The notes beneath the pieces were generated by a model. It worked only from the letters and a program-made list of their open reading frames with translations. It had not been told where the DNA came from and ran no database searches. From Tatlockia sp. (GTDB taxonomy: Bacteria; Pseudomonadota; Gammaproteobacteria; Legionellales; Legionellaceae), in NCBI GenBank assembly GCA_013697725.1, contig JACCWI010000040.1, positions 62,001 through 126,000 of the forward strand: DNA of 64,000 nt, written 5' to 3'. This document shows, piece after piece, positions 54,497 to 63,889 of the stretch (position 1 is the first letter of the stretch; each line of letters starts with the position of its first letter). The position numbers and the translations under genes are program-made.

Positions 54497-54664
54497 CATG
54501 GCTACAAACCGTGTTAACATTAGCGCCTTTTGTTTTAAACAGGTACTTAATTAAAGAGAAAAAAAAATTTTTAGTGCATCATCCTGTTTATTTTGTTATT
54601 ATACTGAACAATTTTTATATTACCGAACCCATTTTTTGGGTATGTTTCACTTATTGGAATTTTT

Positions 54665-56395
54665 ATGTCACAAAACGAATTAACAACTTTCGCTAGCCTC
54701 AATTTATCAGCTAACCTATTACTGGGTCTTGATGATATGAAGTTCGTAACGCCATCGCCAATCCAGGCGCAGACCATTCCCTTATTATTAGAAGGGCGTG
54801 ATATTATCGCGCAAGCGCAAACAGGTACTGGTAAAACAGCGGCCTTTGCATTGCCGATTCTTAACCGTTTATCCCCTAAATCTACTGCTGTTCAAGCACT
54901 AGTCCTAGCGCCAACTCGCGAATTAGCAATTCAAGTGGCTGAGCAATTTGAAACGTTGGGCGCACGCCTAAAAGTCAAGGTTTCTGTCTTATGCGGGGGT
55001 CAAGACTATAAACGTCAGCTAATGCAACTGCGTGATGGTGCTCAAATAATCGTCGGTACACCAGGAAGAATTTTAGACCATATTGATAGAAAAACTCTCG
55101 ATCTTAGTCAATTAACTACTTTTGTCCTTGATGAAGCGGATGAAATGTTGCGAATGGGCTTTATTGAAGATGTAGAAACTATTTTAGCTAAATTGCCAGC
55201 GGCTAAACAAATGGCTTTGTTCTCAGCTACAATGCCCTCACGTATTCATCAAATCGCAGTTAAGTATTTAAAAGATCCTGTTTCTGTCGAAATTCGTTCC
55301 GAAACTGCAACCGTAAAAAGTGTTGAGCAACGTTTTCTGTTTGCCTCGGGCGCACAGAAACCGGATGCCTTACTGCGAGTATTAGCTGTTGAGGAAGCTC
55401 AGGGCGTTATTGTATTTGTTCGCACCAAAAGCTCGACTGAAGAAGTGGCTCAGCAGCTTCAACAGCAGGGTTATCGCGCAATGGCAATTCATGGTGATAT
55501 TACTCAAGCCTTACGTGAACGTATTATTGCTCAGTTTAGACAGGGTGCAATTGATGTACTTGTCGCTACGGATGTAGCAGCTCGTGGTTTAGATGTTGAA
55601 CGAGTCACACATGTAATTAATTATGATGTTCCTTTTGATTGTGAAACCTATGTACATCGTATCGGTCGTACAGGAAGAGCTGGACGTAGTGGAGTAACCA
55701 TTTTATTTATAACTCCAAAAGAATCGCGAATTTTAGGTGCAATTGAACGACACACTCGTCAACGCATCGAAAAAGTGATTGTTCCTAATGATCACATGAT
55801 TCAAGAAGCAAGAGAACGCCGCTTTATGGCGAATATTGCTACTCGTTTGCAGCATGAGCATTTGCCACCTTATCAGCGTATCATTGAAGAATTCCTAAAA
55901 CAAAATCCTGACGCATCAGCTACTGATGTTGCTGCTGCCTTGGCTTTGCTATTAAATCAAGACAAATCTTGGCATCGCGAGTTACCTAAAGCAGCTCGTC
56001 CTGCTAAAGAAGCGCGAGTTCGCGATGGCGATTTTAAATTTGGCGGTAGTTCTGACCGTAATGGCCGCAGCTCAGATCGTAATGGTCGTGGCGCTGAACG
56101 TGATGGGCGTAGTAGTGATCGCGGCGCTAAACGTAAAAGTTTTGGCGATGAAGGTGCACAAGAATTATTTCGTATCGAAGTAGGACGTGTTCATGGCGTC
56201 AAACCAGGAAATATCGTTGGCGCAATTGCAAATGAAGCAGGTCTGCAAAGCTCCAATATCACCGGCCTCAAAATTCATGATGATCATTCGACTGTCCGCC
56301 TACCTAAAGGTATGTCAAAAGAAGTATTTCAAGAATTGAATAAAGCCTGGGTCTGTGGTCGTCAATTAAAACTGACGTCTCTTGGTGCACCTTAG
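54665..56395 (+). CDS. deaD: DEAD-box RNA helicase, CsdA/DeaD-like
   Basis: The 576-residue helicase has the Q motif (PSPIQAQTIP), Walker A (AQTGTGKTAAF), PTRELA, DEAD (VLDEADEML), SAT and HRIGRTGRAG. A C-terminal DbpA-type RNA-binding fold (FRIEVGRVHGVKPGNIVGAIANEAGL, VRLPKGM) follows a charged linker of repeated S-S-D-R-N-G-R units (residues about 461-492). Its roles in ribosome assembly and cold adaptation are known for the family. The start is followed at once by MSQNELTTF; the upstream gap of 273 bases allows a long leader as in E. coli deaD. Confidence 0.93.
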   Translation: MSQNELTTFASLNLSANLLLGLDDMKFVTPSPIQAQTIPLLLEGRDIIAQAQTGTGKTAAFALPILNRLSPKSTAVQALVLAPTRELAIQVAEQFETLGARLKVKVSVLCGGQDYKRQLMQLRDGAQIIVGTPGRILDHIDRKTLDLSQLTTFVLDEADEMLRMGFIEDVETILAKLPAAKQMALFSATMPSRIHQIAVKYLKDPVSVEIRSETATVKSVEQRFLFASGAQKPDALLRVLAVEEAQGVIVFVRTKSSTEEVAQQLQQQGYRAMAIHGDITQALRERIIAQFRQGAIDVLVATDVAARGLDVERVTHVINYDVPFDCETYVHRIGRTGRAGRSGVTILFITPKESRILGAIERHTRQRIEKVIVPNDHMIQEARERRFMANIATRLQHEHLPPYQRIIEEFLKQNPDASATDVAAALALLLNQDKSWHRELPKAARPAKEARVRDGDFKFGGSSDRNGRSSDRNGRGAERDGRSSDRGAKRKSFGDEGAQELFRIEVGRVHGVKPGNIVGAIANEAGLQSSNITGLKIHDDHSTVRLPKGMSKEVFQELNKAWVCGRQLKLTSLGAP

Positions 56396-56455
56396 TCACA
56401 ATATAATTCATGCTTAATGCGTGGATTAATTAGTCATTATTAGTATAGTTCTACC

Positions 56456-56490
56456 TCTTCCTTAACGCGGGAAAATTGCGTTAGGGAGGA
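56456..56490 (+). terminator. Hairpin between deaD and the DUF2157 gene
   Basis: A 13-bp stem with two G-U pairs (arms 56456-56468 and 56478-56490, loop 9 bases) lies 60 bases after deaD, pairing best on the + strand. No T run follows. Confidence 0.5.
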
Positions 56491-56523
56491 CTCCTACTAA
56501 AACATTAGACGTTACCCATGCAA

Positions 56524-57552
56524 TCAATGGCGAGTTTGCAAAAGTTCTTTTAAAGATTTTGGCAATATCGATTGAACTTTATTGGTTATCGCAGTTTCAT
56601 GTTTTTGCCAACGTGTGCCAAGATATATAATTGCAAGGCCAATAAGCGTTAAAGCAACAGGGAAGAATAAGGAATCTCGAAAAGTTTCTGCAGCAAGATG
56701 ACCTAGATAGCCTGCCAAACCAAGTCCACCAAATATGACAAATACCTTTCTCACTAAAATAAGGCCAATTCCAATTAAAACCAGATTAATCAAGAGATAG
56801 ATTATTTTAGTTAATTCACTGTCAGAAAACTGCAAACTTAAGCCAGACCAGAAAGTGATGACAGCAAAAAGATAAAGCCAAAACGCATAATCAGCAGAAT
56901 GACGTGATTTTATATCCACCCAAAAGGCAACAAGTAACGCTGCTAGACCAAAATACATCGTAACGAGAGTGTTGAGAGAAAAATTGCTTTCCTCCCCGCT
57001 GTACATTGCTGCTACATCCATTGACATATACCAAAGCGTTACGGCGATAGGCATAATCATAAAAGGATAGCGATATATCCATGCCAAAATTAGACCCACT
57101 AGCAGCGTGCCTAGCTCCATAAAAATCCAATGCCACTTAATGAAGTGATGATAATCCCTATAAACAGTATCGTCCGGCCACCAGCCCATTGCACGTTGAA
57201 TTCCGTAAATAGCCAGAGGCGTTAAAGCAATGACGAAAGTTGCACAGATTCCTGCTGGCGTAGCATAATGCTTACGTTTAAATAAAGAAGTTAAATATAA
57301 TCCTAAAAAAGCATAAATTAAAGAAATAAAGAATATCCCCCATCCGCCAAAGGCTTCCCATCCTAAATTCATAAATAGAGTCATTGCGCCTATGGCAATT
57401 AAACCGCCCAAATAATAAAGCACATTCGTGGTATTAAAACCCGGGCTCTCAGCGTTCAAACTTTCTTGGAGATTGATTAAAGACTTTGCTTGCTCTGCAG
57501 AGATGATTTTGCTCTCTACCGCTTTTGAAAGTGTGTCAGTTGAAATAGCCAT
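56524..57552 (-). CDS. DUF2157-like inner-membrane protein
   Basis: This 342-residue protein starts with a cytoplasmic helical head (LSKAVESKIISAEQAKSLINLQESL) typical of DUF2157, followed by about nine or ten membrane helices. No enzymatic motif. Its tail (SLKELLQTRH) is basic. Function unknown. It is convergent with deaD. Confidence 0.75.
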   Translation of the reverse strand: MAISTDTLSKAVESKIISAEQAKSLINLQESLNAESPGFNTTNVLYYLGGLIAIGAMTLFMNLGWEAFGGWGIFFISLIYAFLGLYLTSLFKRKHYATPAGICATFVIALTPLAIYGIQRAMGWWPDDTVYRDYHHFIKWHWIFMELGTLLVGLILAWIYRYPFMIMPIAVTLWYMSMDVAAMYSGEESNFSLNTLVTMYFGLAALLVAFWVDIKSRHSADYAFWLYLFAVITFWSGLSLQFSDSELTKIIYLLINLVLIGIGLILVRKVFVIFGGLGLAGYLGHLAAETFRDSLFFPVALTLIGLAIIYLGTRWQKHETAITNKVQSILPKSLKELLQTRH

Positions 57553-57723
57553 TATACATCTTGTTCAATTGGTGATTACGATAGAGTATAGGAGTTAATA
57601 AAGAAAGTGTATACCTATCAACCAAATTGTGATTATTGTGAGTGCCTAGCGTTGAGAAAATTGCTAGGGCAGCTTATTTAATATTATAATTGCCTTCAGC
57701 TAAGAATACCGGCAAGGTTAAAC

Positions 57724-58659
57724 ATGAAATTAATTGTAGGTTTATTTATTTTATTGCTATCTACTTGGCTTGAAGCAAAGCCATTAAATAATATAGTAAT
57801 TTTTGGCGATAGCTTATCGGATAACGGCAATCTCTACGAATTGTATAAAATTCCATCTTCCCCACCCTATTTTGCAGGGCGTTTTTCTAACGGTCCGGTA
57901 TGGATTGAAGCCTTGGTGGCCTCTTATTTCCATGAAAAAGCAAATGCTCATTTACAGAACTACGCGTTTGGAGGAGCAGCAGTTGCAAAAGATGATAATG
58001 ATGGTACTTATTCATTAAAGCTTGAATTAGACACTTATCTCGGTGCCCATCATGATAAGGCTGCAGACAATAATTTATATGTGATATGGATAGGGGCAAA
58101 TAACTATCTGATGACGCCATCCAATGTTAATGACACACTGGACTTGGTTAACACAGGTATTAAAAAAAGCTTGAGAACACTGGTTAAAGCGGGTGCAAAG
58201 CACATCATGTTAGTAAACTTACCTGATTTAGGTACGACCCCATTCCCTTCTCAATTTTATCCTAAAGAAGAAGTGCCTTTAATTAGAGAACAGCTAAGCT
58301 CATATACTTTAAAACATAATGAACTCCTAGCTGAGACTATCAATGAATTTAAGCAAACTAATCCTGAGGTCAAGTGGCTTTATTTTGATGTGAATTCCAG
58401 GTTTAATGAGTTTCTGCAAAAACCCGAACGTTTTGGAATACGTAATTTCACAGAGGCTTGTTATTTATCAGATACTGATAAACCCTTAAAAAATTCTATG
58501 TTGCAAATCGCTTCTCGAATACAAGAACGAGTTGAACCTGGTGATTGCGAAGATTATTTATTTTTTGATGGTGTTCACCCTTCAGCAAGAACCCATAAAA
58601 TTCTTGCAGAACAGGCCAAAGCTTATTTAGAGGCTGAAGGGGTTGAGTTCGTTAACTGA
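57724..58659 (+). CDS. plaA: Secreted GDSL lysophospholipase/acyltransferase, PlaA-like
   Basis: The 311-residue protein has a signal peptide (MKLIVGLFILLLSTWLEA) and the GDSL triad: Ser30 in IFGDSLSDNGN, Asp282 and His285 in FFDGVHPSA. The block around FGGAAVAK and WIGANNY supplies the oxyanion residues. Two Cys, 246 and 275, could close the disulfide loop known from Legionella PlaA/PlaC that the protease ProA cleaves for activation. The length fits PlaA (about 309) rather than PlaC; the exact paralogue is judged by size only. Confidence 0.8.
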   Translation: MKLIVGLFILLLSTWLEAKPLNNIVIFGDSLSDNGNLYELYKIPSSPPYFAGRFSNGPVWIEALVASYFHEKANAHLQNYAFGGAAVAKDDNDGTYSLKLELDTYLGAHHDKAADNNLYVIWIGANNYLMTPSNVNDTLDLVNTGIKKSLRTLVKAGAKHIMLVNLPDLGTTPFPSQFYPKEEVPLIREQLSSYTLKHNELLAETINEFKQTNPEVKWLYFDVNSRFNEFLQKPERFGIRNFTEACYLSDTDKPLKNSMLQIASRIQERVEPGDCEDYLFFDGVHPSARTHKILAEQAKAYLEAEGVEFVN

Positions 58660-58695
58660 TTAATACTGGATAAACGGGGCTAAAGACAGGTGAAT

Positions 58696-59577
58696 TTAAG
58701 ACCAGCCTTTAGCTTCACAAATTACATCATATGCCTTTGTAATCTTTTGTGTTTTTTCATTAGCGATCTTGATCATTGCTTCTGGCAAACCTTGTGCAAT
58801 TAATTTATCAGGATGATTACGGCTAATTAACCGCCTATAGGCTTTTTTAGTTTCTTGTTTATTGGCGTTGCGATCCAGTTCCAAGAGGGCGTAGGCACTC
58901 TGCAGTGTGCTTTGAGCGCTTTGCTGGGTATTTTGATAGCCCCCGTTATAGTTACCCGAGCGTTGCCGGCTTGAGTTTGAGCTCTGTTGCTGAGATGAGC
59001 TATGGCGCCCAAAATCTTCATAAAAGCGGTATTGATCTCGTATAGGTGCAAATCCAAGGCGTCTAAATATCAAATCAAGAGCCTGAAGTTTTTTCTCTGA
59101 GAAGCCATCAGTTTGCGCGCTACGATATTGGATATCCATAAATAATTTTAATAATTCGGGATTGGCACTGCAGTTTTCTCTTAGTTCTCGAATTATTTTT
59201 TCTAGATTAAAATTAGTAGACTTTCCCTGATTAAAAAAATTCTGTGCTGCTATTTTTTGTTCTGGGGTTAATCCCATATCAGCCATTAGGGTTTTTGCCA
59301 TAGCAATTTCCTGAGGCGAAACACGGCCATCAGCTTTAGCAATATGCCCCATGACAGAGAACGTGGCTTCAAAGAATATTTGCTGTATTTGCTCCTGATT
59401 TTCCACATGATAACGCCAATAAGGTTGGCTGAAATGTTCAAAAAGTGACCTGTCAATAAAATTGCCAATAAGAATGCCGACAAAAGCCCCTGCAGGACCT
59501 GCAAATAAATAGCCCAAAAAGGCACCAATTAATTTTCCCCACCATCGATTATTTGAAAAAAATTCTTGAAAGTTCAT
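58696..59577 (-). CDS. djlA: Membrane-anchored co-chaperone DjlA
   Basis: The 293-residue protein has an N-terminal Gly-rich membrane helix (WWGKLIGAFLGYLFAGPAGAFVGILIGNFI), a TerB domain (FFEATFSVMGHIAKADGRVSPQEI) and a C-terminal J-domain with the HPD motif in SRNHPDKLIAQG. DjlA stimulates DnaK at the inner membrane and supports Legionella growth in host cells. The ATG giving MNFQEFF (59577) is preferred over one 18 codons earlier. Confidence 0.93.
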   Translation of the reverse strand: MNFQEFFSNNRWWGKLIGAFLGYLFAGPAGAFVGILIGNFIDRSLFEHFSQPYWRYHVENQEQIQQIFFEATFSVMGHIAKADGRVSPQEIAMAKTLMADMGLTPEQKIAAQNFFNQGKSTNFNLEKIIRELRENCSANPELLKLFMDIQYRSAQTDGFSEKKLQALDLIFRRLGFAPIRDQYRFYEDFGRHSSSQQQSSNSSRQRSGNYNGGYQNTQQSAQSTLQSAYALLELDRNANKQETKKAYRRLISRNHPDKLIAQGLPEAMIKIANEKTQKITKAYDVICEAKGWS

Positions 59578-59833
59578 TCGTTGCTTTCCATTTAAAATAA
59601 GAAATAATTTTAGCGTTAAAACCTTATCCACGTCACTTTAATTCCTCGTATGTTAAAGTATTAACCAAATCCAGATACATTGCTGCTGCATTATAGAGGC
59701 CTTTTGAAATTTTCACTATGCGGTATTTAAGCCTGAAGATGTCAACAGCGTCTAAGCCTGACGAAATCTCAGTAGCCCCTAGACGCTGCAATCTTTTTAC
59801 TTGATAATTGCCCTTTTTAAAGCAGAGGCTTAC

Positions 59834-61090
59834 ATGCGACGGTTATATTCTTTTTTCATGTATATGCTAACTCCCTATTTATTGCTTCGGCTTTGGTGGA
59901 AAGGACGCAGTCTACCCTCTTATCGTCAACGAATTAGTGAGCGTTTTTCTCTGGATAAGAGAGCCCCAGAGAAGGTTGATATTTGGGTGCATGCCGTTTC
60001 ATTAGGGGAAGTAATAGCCGTCACGCCTTTAATTGATGCACTACTTGATAAGCAATTACGAATTTTAATTACAACGATGACGCCTACGGGTGCCGAGCGA
60101 GTACAGAATCATTTTGGTGAAAAACTGAGCCATCGTTATATTCCTTATGACCTACCCATTGTGTTGCGCCGATTTTTCAACAAAGTACAACCTCGATTAG
60201 GCCTTATTGTCGAAACTGAGCTATGGCCTAATTTAATCCATTTTGCGAGAAAAGCTGAAATACCACTTTTTCTTATCAATGCTCGTTTAGCTGAGCGTTC
60301 TTATCAGGGTTATAAAAAAGCCGGTTTTCTCTTTAAAAAGGTACTTAATCAATTTGCAGCGATTTTTGCTCAGAGTGAAGACGATGCTAAACGTTTCAGG
60401 GCCCTGGGCGCTGATGACGCTAAAGTAATGGTTTTGGGCAATATGAAATTCGATTTGCAAACAAAAAATATTGACCTGGCAAGTTTTCAAGCCCTGCAAA
60501 ATCGCTGGGGTAGTCAACGTCCCGTCGTTATAGCTGCAAGCACGCATGAGGATGAAGAATCTCAATTGTTTATGCAACTAAGAAAGCTTCAGCTGGGCTT
60601 AAAAAATGTTATTTTACTCATTGCACCTCGACATCCGGAGCGCTTTCATAAAATATATCAAACATCAATCGAGAGTGGATTTAACACAGGACTACGCAGT
60701 AGGGAAGATACCTTAAACCCTAACAATGAAGTTATTATTTTGGATTCTCTGGGCGAACTTTTGGGATTCTACCAAATTGCTGATTATGCCTTTGTTGGCG
60801 GAAGTTTTGTGCCCGTGGGCGGGCATAATGTACTTGAGCCTATAGCGATGCAAACCCCTGTATTTAGTGGACCTCATATTCATAATTTTAAAACCATCTG
60901 TCGTGATTTAGAGCTTGCAGATGCCATTGGATTAGTGGCTAACGCAGAGGTATTAATTAATGAAATCATAGGCTTACATAATGATGAGCCCAAAAGAAAA
61001 AGCCGAATTTCCAATGCAACCCTAGTGCTAGAGACTAATAAAGGCGCCGTTGCACGCTATGTGTCAAGAGTTGAATCTATTGTAACTTGA
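59834..61090 (+). CDS. waaA: 3-deoxy-D-manno-octulosonic acid transferase
   Basis: From the ATG at 59834 (AGAGG 5 bases upstream) the enzyme has 418 residues. It shows the N-terminal membrane anchor (YMLTPYLLLRLWW), the catalytic glutamate region HAVSLGEVIAVTPL, TPTGAERV, the ETELWPN motif and a GT-B C-terminal YAFVGGSFVPVGGHNVLEP. It adds Kdo to lipid A precursor. A TTG 11 codons upstream is less likely. Confidence 0.94.
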   Translation: MRRLYSFFMYMLTPYLLLRLWWKGRSLPSYRQRISERFSLDKRAPEKVDIWVHAVSLGEVIAVTPLIDALLDKQLRILITTMTPTGAERVQNHFGEKLSHRYIPYDLPIVLRRFFNKVQPRLGLIVETELWPNLIHFARKAEIPLFLINARLAERSYQGYKKAGFLFKKVLNQFAAIFAQSEDDAKRFRALGADDAKVMVLGNMKFDLQTKNIDLASFQALQNRWGSQRPVVIAASTHEDEESQLFMQLRKLQLGLKNVILLIAPRHPERFHKIYQTSIESGFNTGLRSREDTLNPNNEVIILDSLGELLGFYQIADYAFVGGSFVPVGGHNVLEPIAMQTPVFSGPHIHNFKTICRDLELADAIGLVANAEVLINEIIGLHNDEPKRKSRISNATLVLETNKGAVARYVSRVESIVT

Positions 61091-61275
61091 GAAATATTTT
61101 AATTGTAATCGTCACTCCTCCACTAGCTGCTTTCAAAACAAGTACAGCAGCGCTAAAACAACTTAGAGATTATGCCCTCTAACTGTTTTGTCATTTAAAC
61201 TTGATGGATTAGCTTAACTAATTTTGATTTTATCCTTAAGTTTCCTATACTAAACTAATAAAAATAGGAAAAAAA

Positions 61276-62376
61276 ATGAAAAGAACACGATTTCACCTGG
61301 AGGATGAGTGTTTTTTACTCTTACTAAAAAGCTCTCTCCAATCAATACCCTTCAATATTTTTTTAGCCGCTATTATCTGGGGATATTTAATTTTCCTGAA
61401 CGTCCCCTTTATTGCTATAACTAGCTGGTTTATAACGATTCTCAGCCTAAGTGTTTATCGTTGGATCTATTGTAGGCAGGTTATGGTTAATAACGACTAT
61501 CTTTTAAAAAAATACAGGACCCAACAGCAATTTATTGTGCTTACTTTTTTAACGGGGGCATTATGGGGAGCGATATATATTCTTTATTATGATTATTTTT
61601 CTTATATGCATCAAAATGTAATAACCTTGGTGCTCGGTAGTTTGGCAGCGGGAGCCTTGGCATCTCTTTCAGTCTACCTATTCTCATACTGTGCTTATTT
61701 ATTTCCTATGTTTATACCTTTAATTATTTATAATTACTGGATAGATCACAGTATTCTAGCGACTATTTTTGTCCTTTTTGTAGTAATGTTAATTATTACT
61801 GCTAAATTTTCTTCGCAAGTATTACAAGAGACTATCAAATTAACTAAAGAAAAAGATAAAGCCTTAACCGAAATCCAGCGCGTATCGATTACGGATGGTT
61901 TGACGGGATTATATAATCGACGCTATTTTGATACACGTTTAAATGAAGAATTCAGACGCGCCAAAAGAAATGCTCACTCACTTAATTTAGTACTAATTGA
62001 TGTAGATGATTTTAAATTAATAAATGATAACTTTGGCCATCCCACCGGCGATATCTTTTTAAAAAATTTAGCCAGAACGATTAAAAATTCTGCAGAAAGA
62101 GCTAATGATACTGCTTTTCGCATTGGCGGCGATGAATTTGCGGTTATTTTAACCAATACAACCCTTAATGAAGCCTTAACTTTATGCAATACCATCCAAA
62201 AAGAGCTAAAAATCACTGAATTAGTTAGTGAAACAACGATTAGCATTGGCTTGGTATGTGTACCATCAATTTGTAGTTATGAAGTTGGTGATTTTATTAT
62301 CGCTGCGGATAAAATTTTATATGAAGCCAAGAAGGCAGGAAAAAATCAAATTCGCTCTCAGCATTTTGATTGCTAA
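61276..62376 (+). CDS. Membrane-bound diguanylate cyclase
   Basis: The 366-residue protein has about five or six membrane helices (residues 20-185) with no recognised sensory domain, then a GGDEF domain. The active-site motif GGDEF is at residues 284-288, and an RxxD inhibitory site (RAND) lies five residues before it, so product inhibition by c-di-GMP is expected. DGLTGLYNRRYFD and FKLINDNFGHPTGD are intact. It is likely an active c-di-GMP synthase. AAAATAGGAAAA precedes the ATG. Confidence 0.92.
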   Translation: MKRTRFHLEDECFLLLLKSSLQSIPFNIFLAAIIWGYLIFLNVPFIAITSWFITILSLSVYRWIYCRQVMVNNDYLLKKYRTQQQFIVLTFLTGALWGAIYILYYDYFSYMHQNVITLVLGSLAAGALASLSVYLFSYCAYLFPMFIPLIIYNYWIDHSILATIFVLFVVMLIITAKFSSQVLQETIKLTKEKDKALTEIQRVSITDGLTGLYNRRYFDTRLNEEFRRAKRNAHSLNLVLIDVDDFKLINDNFGHPTGDIFLKNLARTIKNSAERANDTAFRIGGDEFAVILTNTTLNEALTLCNTIQKELKITELVSETTISIGLVCVPSICSYEVGDFIIAADKILYEAKKAGKNQIRSQHFDC

Positions 62377-62419
62377 TAGATTTTTTCAATAGCCAGACCA
62401 TTAATTCTGTAAAGTATTA

Positions 62420-62458
62420 ATCAACCTGGTGTTACAACCAGGTTGATGTTTATATTTT
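62420..62458 (+). terminator. Terminator after the diguanylate cyclase
   Basis: ATCAACCTGGT and ACCAGGTTGAT form a perfect 11-bp stem with a 6-base loop, followed by GTTTATATTTT. It also lies just past the end of convergent dksA. Confidence 0.75.
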
Positions 62459-62470
62459 CCAGGCGTTTAC

Positions 62471-62944
62471 TTACCCGCCCTGATTCTGGCGTTCTTTGAT
62501 TTCAGACAAGGTTTTGCAATCGATGCAAAGCGTGGCAGTAGGACGTGCTTCCAAACGTCGAAGACCAATTTCTATACCACAGGCCTCGCAATAACCAAAA
62601 TCATTGTCGCGTAAACGTTCCAGAGCATCTTCAATTTTTTTGATTAATTTGCGCTCACGATCGCGAGTTCTAAGTTCCAGGCTAAATTCTTCCTCTTGAC
62701 TTGCTCGATCAGAAGGATCCGGGAAGTTAGCTGCTTCGTCTTTCATGTGAGTTACTGTTCTATCGACTTCTTCCATTAGCGATTGACGCCACGCAAGTAA
62801 TATCTTTTCAATATGCAGCAACTGCTTTTCGTTCATATATTCTTCGCCTACAGTTTCCTGATAGGGGGCTATTCCCATGCTGCTAACGGCGTCATTTTTC
62901 ACGATATGTATTCTCTCGCTAGTTGAATCAATTAATTCTGGCAT
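62471..62944 (-). CDS. dksA: RNA polymerase-binding transcription factor DksA
   Basis: The ATG at 62944 with AGGAGG 4 bases upstream gives 157 residues; the longer open frame has no better start. It has the coiled coil with the acidic tip DPSDRA, and a four-cysteine zinc finger (CEACGIEIG and LCIDCKTL). DksA acts with ppGpp on rRNA, virulence and flagellar genes in Legionella. Confidence 0.94.
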   Translation of the reverse strand: MPELIDSTSERIHIVKNDAVSSMGIAPYQETVGEEYMNEKQLLHIEKILLAWRQSLMEEVDRTVTHMKDEAANFPDPSDRASQEEEFSLELRTRDRERKLIKKIEDALERLRDNDFGYCEACGIEIGLRRLEARPTATLCIDCKTLSEIKERQNQGG

Positions 62945-63034
62945 AATGCCTCCTGCTTTTGCGACTCTCCAACAAGCCATAATGGCATGGCCAAAAGCGT
63001 TAGGTATATCAAAAAACGCTGCGGCCATCAAGTA

Positions 63035-63889
63035 TCAACTAAGCTTTATTAGTTTTCCACCACTGACTCGATCTCTTTTTTGCCAATCCTGCCAACATTG
63101 AACCTGACTGTACCCATAATTATTAAGCATAGACTTTATTACAGATTTTTGATCAAAGCCATGTTCCATCAATAATAACCCTCCTGGTTTCAACCAATCA
63201 AGACTATGTTGAATGAGGTGCTTTATTGCCGTTAAACCGTCCTCGCCACTAACTAGAGCAAGACTTGGTTCAAAGCGCAAATCACCAATAAAAAGATGAG
63301 GATCATTGGCTGCTATGTAAGGTGGATTAGTAACAATAGCATCAAACCTCTGATTTGGAGCTAAATTACTAAACCAATCAGAAAGACAAAAATTAATACC
63401 GTTGACAAGGTTCAAATTCTTCGCATTTTCTTTAGCAAGATTCAGTGCTGCAGAGCTACAATCTACAGCAGTTATCTGCCAATCTGGTCTCTCCGAAGCG
63501 CAGGCTAAAGCAATAGCTCCACTTCCTGTGCCCAATTCAAGAATTTGCGCCTGCGGCTTAGCGGCAAGTAAATCTAAAGTCAGTTCAACAAGAAGCTCAG
63601 TTTCAGGACGTGGGATAAGGACGGCTGCATTAATGTTTAGGGGAAGTGACCAAAATTCACGTGTACCTGTTAAATAGGCGATAGGTAATCCTTGTAGACG
63701 TTGCTCAATTAACTCTTTAAAAGCCTGCCATTGACTAGCCTTGAGAAATGTATCTGGATAAGCATATAGAAAGCTTCTTGTTTTCATTAAAACATGAGCG
63801 AGCAAAATTTCCGCATCCAGCCGCGCTGACTCACTTTGCGGGCTTAGTTCAGTGCTAGCTTGCGCTAGCGCTGTTTTAATCTCAATCAT
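63035..63889 (-). CDS. prmC: Peptide chain release factor N5-glutamine methyltransferase
   Basis: The 284-residue enzyme methylates the GGQ glutamine of release factors. It shows an N-terminal helical domain (SARLDAEILLAHVL), the SAM loop ILELGTGSGAIALACA, the NPPYIAA catalytic motif and a C-terminal GLLLMEHGFDQ. The start overlaps the end of prfA by 8 bases, the usual prfA-prmC arrangement. Confidence 0.95.
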   Translation of the reverse strand: MIEIKTALAQASTELSPQSESARLDAEILLAHVLMKTRSFLYAYPDTFLKASQWQAFKELIEQRLQGLPIAYLTGTREFWSLPLNINAAVLIPRPETELLVELTLDLLAAKPQAQILELGTGSGAIALACASERPDWQITAVDCSSAALNLAKENAKNLNLVNGINFCLSDWFSNLAPNQRFDAIVTNPPYIAANDPHLFIGDLRFEPSLALVSGEDGLTAIKHLIQHSLDWLKPGGLLLMEHGFDQKSVIKSMLNNYGYSQVQCWQDWQKRDRVSGGKLIKLS

